The notes under the pieces: generated by a model
What the model saw: only the letters and a program-made list of their open reading frames with translations
Told to the model about the DNA's origin: nothing
Databases searched by the model: none
Origin: JAFNGF01 sp964567045
GTDB lineage: Bacteria; Planctomycetota; Phycisphaerae; Sedimentisphaerales; Anaerobacaceae
DNA: 14,828 nt
Assembly: GCA_964567045.1 (NCBI GenBank)
Contig: CAZMLE010000086.1
Span: 1 to 14,828 of the forward strand
Direction: 5' to 3'
Shown here: positions 13,901 to 14,828 of the stretch, piece by piece
Layout: each line of letters begins with the position of its first letter
How positions within the stretch are numbered: the stretch's first letter is position 1
Position numbers and translations under genes: made by a program

Positions 13901-13952
13901 ATACTATTTTTCAGGTCCCATAATTGTCAAGAAACTACCCTTGTGGTATATT
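13901..13952. promoter_or_regulatory. Divergent promoter-like pair with overlapping -35 boxes
   Basis: On the minus strand TTGACA (13930-13925) is followed after 18 bases by TAGTAT (13906-13901), reading toward the tRNA. On the plus strand TTGTCA (13924-13929) is followed after 17 bases by TATATT (13947-13952), reading toward the gene fragments. The two -35 boxes are the two strands of the same TTGTCAA. Neither has an intact gene directly downstream. Motif match only. Confidence 0.35.
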
Positions 13953-13957
13953 ATGAA

Positions 13958-14266
13958 TCAGCACCCGTAGCGGTAGCGATGCGTTTCAGCCCATGCGGGC
14001 CATGGCCGTCTCCAGTCTACCTCTCCGCTAATCTGGTCTTTGAGCACCCCATCAACGTAAAACTGTAGATAGTCGCCACCTTGTTCAGAGGAGACCTTCC
14101 AGTAGAACGGTACCGTTTCCTGGTCATCCACATCCACCAGCGTCTGCATCCAGACCTCCTCGTTGTCGTAGAGGCCGCCGCTATAGACCGAGTCACGATC
14201 ATAGTAATACTCAGCGTACTCACTGGACCAAGCATCGGTGGTGTGACAGGGAAAGCCCGTGAGGGC
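13958..14266 (-). pseudogene. Decayed fragment of a secreted/surface beta-sandwich domain protein
   Basis: The minus strand is open from 14266 to the stop at 13958-13960, about 102 codons, with no good start and no Shine-Dalgarno site. The part from about 14230 to 14012 reads DSVYSGG, then DNEEVWMQT, then VPFYWKVSSE, GDYLQFYVDG and KDQISGEVDW. I recognise this repeat-like pattern from large extracellular proteins of planctomycetes and other bacteria that carry concanavalin-like or jelly-roll modules. Homology stops abruptly after the DW at about 14012, where a continuing module would be expected, and the N-terminal side ends at TAG 14267-14269. It is therefore a remnant without signal peptide or anchor. 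The family assignment is by memory of the motif, not by a search. Confidence 0.5.
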
Positions 14267-14290
14267 CTACCTATGTCGATTATTTGCTGA

Positions 14291-14437
14291 TCACTGGCAC
14301 AAAGGAGAGAAACCATAGTGGAGTGCAATCTAAAAAGATATTTTTTGCCTGAAAATAAGATTGACGCCGCCAAGGCTTACGATCGGGCTGCGAAGAAGTA
14401 TCATGGAGATTTTGCGCCATTAAATTTTGACAAATAG
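14291..14437 (+). pseudogene. C-terminal part of an AP2 DNA-binding domain
   Basis: The open frame from 14291 (after TGA 14288-14290) to TAG 14435-14437 encodes VECNLKRYFLPENKIDAAK and then AYDRAAKKYHGDFAPLNF. The AAKAYDRAAKKYHGDFA-LNF block is the C-terminal helix and end of the AP2 domain, found in bacteria mostly in HNH homing endonucleases and short DNA-binding proteins. The first beta strands (the YRGV-W part) are missing or degraded, and two or three residues seem deleted at YFLPEN. A GTG at 14318 could start a 39-residue peptide, but this would be only half a domain. I read it as debris of a selfish AP2/HNH gene. Confidence 0.6.
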
Positions 14438-14463
14438 TACCGGCTGTGCCGCACACAATTAGC

Positions 14464-14491
14464 GAGATACGATATACGATATACCACATAC
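14464..14491 (+). repeat. Heptamer tandem repeat
   Basis: Four 7-bp units lie in tandem: GAGATAC, GATATAC, GATATAC and CACATAC. The middle two are identical and the outer two each differ by one or two bases. The array is short and sits in non-coding DNA between the AP2 fragment and the A-tract region. It may be a seed of a simple repeat family. Confidence 0.6.
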
Positions 14492-14570
14492 GAACAAATC
14501 ACGGCCAATTCGCCAGCCTGAACTTTGAGCAGAAATAACTCACCTCTCCTGAATTGCCTACGTTGGGAGC

Positions 14571-14617
14571 AAAAAAACAGAAAAAAACTCAAAAAATCTT
14601 TAAAAAATGCTCAAAAA
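14571..14617. other. Five helically phased A-tracts (predicted curved DNA)
   Basis: A-tracts occur at 14571-14577, 14581-14587, 14591-14596, 14602-14607 and 14613-14617. Their centres are 9.5 to 11 bp apart, close to one helical turn, which is the known arrangement for intrinsic bending. The block ends 17 bp before the TTGACA at 14634, so it covers roughly -55 to -96 relative to the expected start. Together with the promoter it looks like an upstream activating, UP-element-like region. The phasing is directly visible; the role is inference. Confidence 0.6.
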
Positions 14618-14633
14618 TACGTAGTTACCACAA

Positions 14634-14663
14634 TTGACAAACGTGAGCGGGCAGGCGTACAAT
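14634..14663 (+). promoter_or_regulatory. Strong sigma-70-like promoter
   Basis: A consensus -35 TTGACA (14634-14639) is followed after 18 bases by TACAAT (14658-14663), five of six matches. The expected start is near 14670. Phased A-tracts lie directly upstream. No intact gene follows: after about 50 bp the sequence enters the terminal end of an insertion sequence in antisense orientation. Confidence 0.6.
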
Positions 14664-14721
14664 GCTTGTTTGAAAGAGGAGTTGCGATAGCATCCCTTGT
14701 TCAGTAACGTGTTGTTAAAAT

Positions 14722-14828
14722 TGTACCGCCCTGGGTTTTTTGGACACTGGTTTGTAGACAATCATGCCGCGATCTCCACACCAACGCAAGCATCTTTTCG
14801 TGCCTGGGCAGGAGTTCGATAGCCCAAG
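14722..14828 (-). mobile_element. End of an IS3/IS481-type insertion sequence (partial)
   Basis: The element appears to begin at TG 14722 (TGTACCGCCCTGGG, then a T6 run and GGACACTGG to about 14750) and runs off the right edge. Read from the minus strand, the end carries a GTGTCC-A(n)-CCC pattern that resembles termini of IS3-like elements. The transposase C-terminus lies just inside. The exact boundary, target duplication and other inverted repeat cannot be seen. Confidence 0.6.
14762..14828 (-). CDS. IS3/IS481-type transposase, extreme C-terminus (partial)
   Basis: The minus strand reads LGYRTPAQARKDACVGVEIA with one more Ala before TGA (14764-14762). LGYRTPA is the very common ending of the DDE integrase-core domain in IS3 and IS481 family transposases (usually preceded by RPHSA or similar, here outside the window). 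Only 21 complete codons are visible, so catalytic residues and intactness cannot be judged. It would be transcribed leftward, against the promoter at 14634. Confidence 0.65.
   Translation of the reverse strand, partial: LGYRTPAQARKDACVGVEIAA

Noticed and set aside
14525..14707. 60-codon plus-strand frame starting at TTG
   Set aside because: It consists of A-tract-derived Lys codons over the curved DNA and promoter, with no family resemblance.
1..14828. CRISPR array or rRNA gene
   Set aside because: No regularly spaced direct repeats and no 16S/23S/5S-like sequence are visible.

Overview
The window is the distal half of a bacterial S10-spc-alpha ribosomal protein supercluster, followed by about 1 kb of accessory DNA. 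The gene set and order are rpsS (3' end), rplV, rpsC, rplP, rpmC, rpsQ, rplN, rplX, rplE, rpsN (zinc type), rpsH, rplF, rplR, rpsE, rplO, secY, adk, map, infA, rpmJ, rpsM, rpsK, rpsD, rpoA, rplQ, all on the + strand. The HIT-family hydrolase gene and an initiator tRNA come next. rpmD (L30) is missing from its usual place between rpsE and rplO. I infer a planctomycete, probably Phycisphaerae-like. The grounds are the protein sequences, the lost L30, the scattered use of Shine-Dalgarno sites, and the AP2-domain and surface-protein debris downstream. No 16S rRNA is present to confirm this.

Positions 1-13191 are densely coding, with many one- to four-base overlaps or very short gaps, so this is most likely one or a few long transcripts. 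The products build both ribosomal subunits (uS19, uL22, uS3, uL16, uL29, uS17, uL14, uL24, uL5, uS14, uS8, uL6, uL18, uS5, uL15, bL36, uS13, uS11, uS4, bL17), start translation (IF-1), insert and export proteins (SecY), balance adenylates (Adk), trim N-terminal methionine (Map), and transcribe (RNA polymerase alpha). The most unusual gene is rplV: an N-terminal Cro/CI-like helix-turn-helix of about 70 residues precedes a complete uL22. An internal Shine-Dalgarno and TTG could also give a normal-length uL22.

Positions 13247-13802 hold the HIT gene and, behind a clear sigma-70-like promoter, an initiator tRNA-Met with C at position 33 and a C1:U72 mismatch.

Positions 13803-14828 contain no intact gene. 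I see a divergent promoter-like pair, a decayed minus-strand piece of a secreted or surface beta-sandwich protein, the C-terminal part of an AP2 domain, a heptamer tandem repeat, five helically phased A-tracts directly upstream of a near-consensus promoter, and the end of an IS3/IS481-type insertion sequence whose transposase C-terminus runs off the window on the minus strand. The insertion lies about 50 bp after that promoter's expected start site and may have cut it off from its gene.
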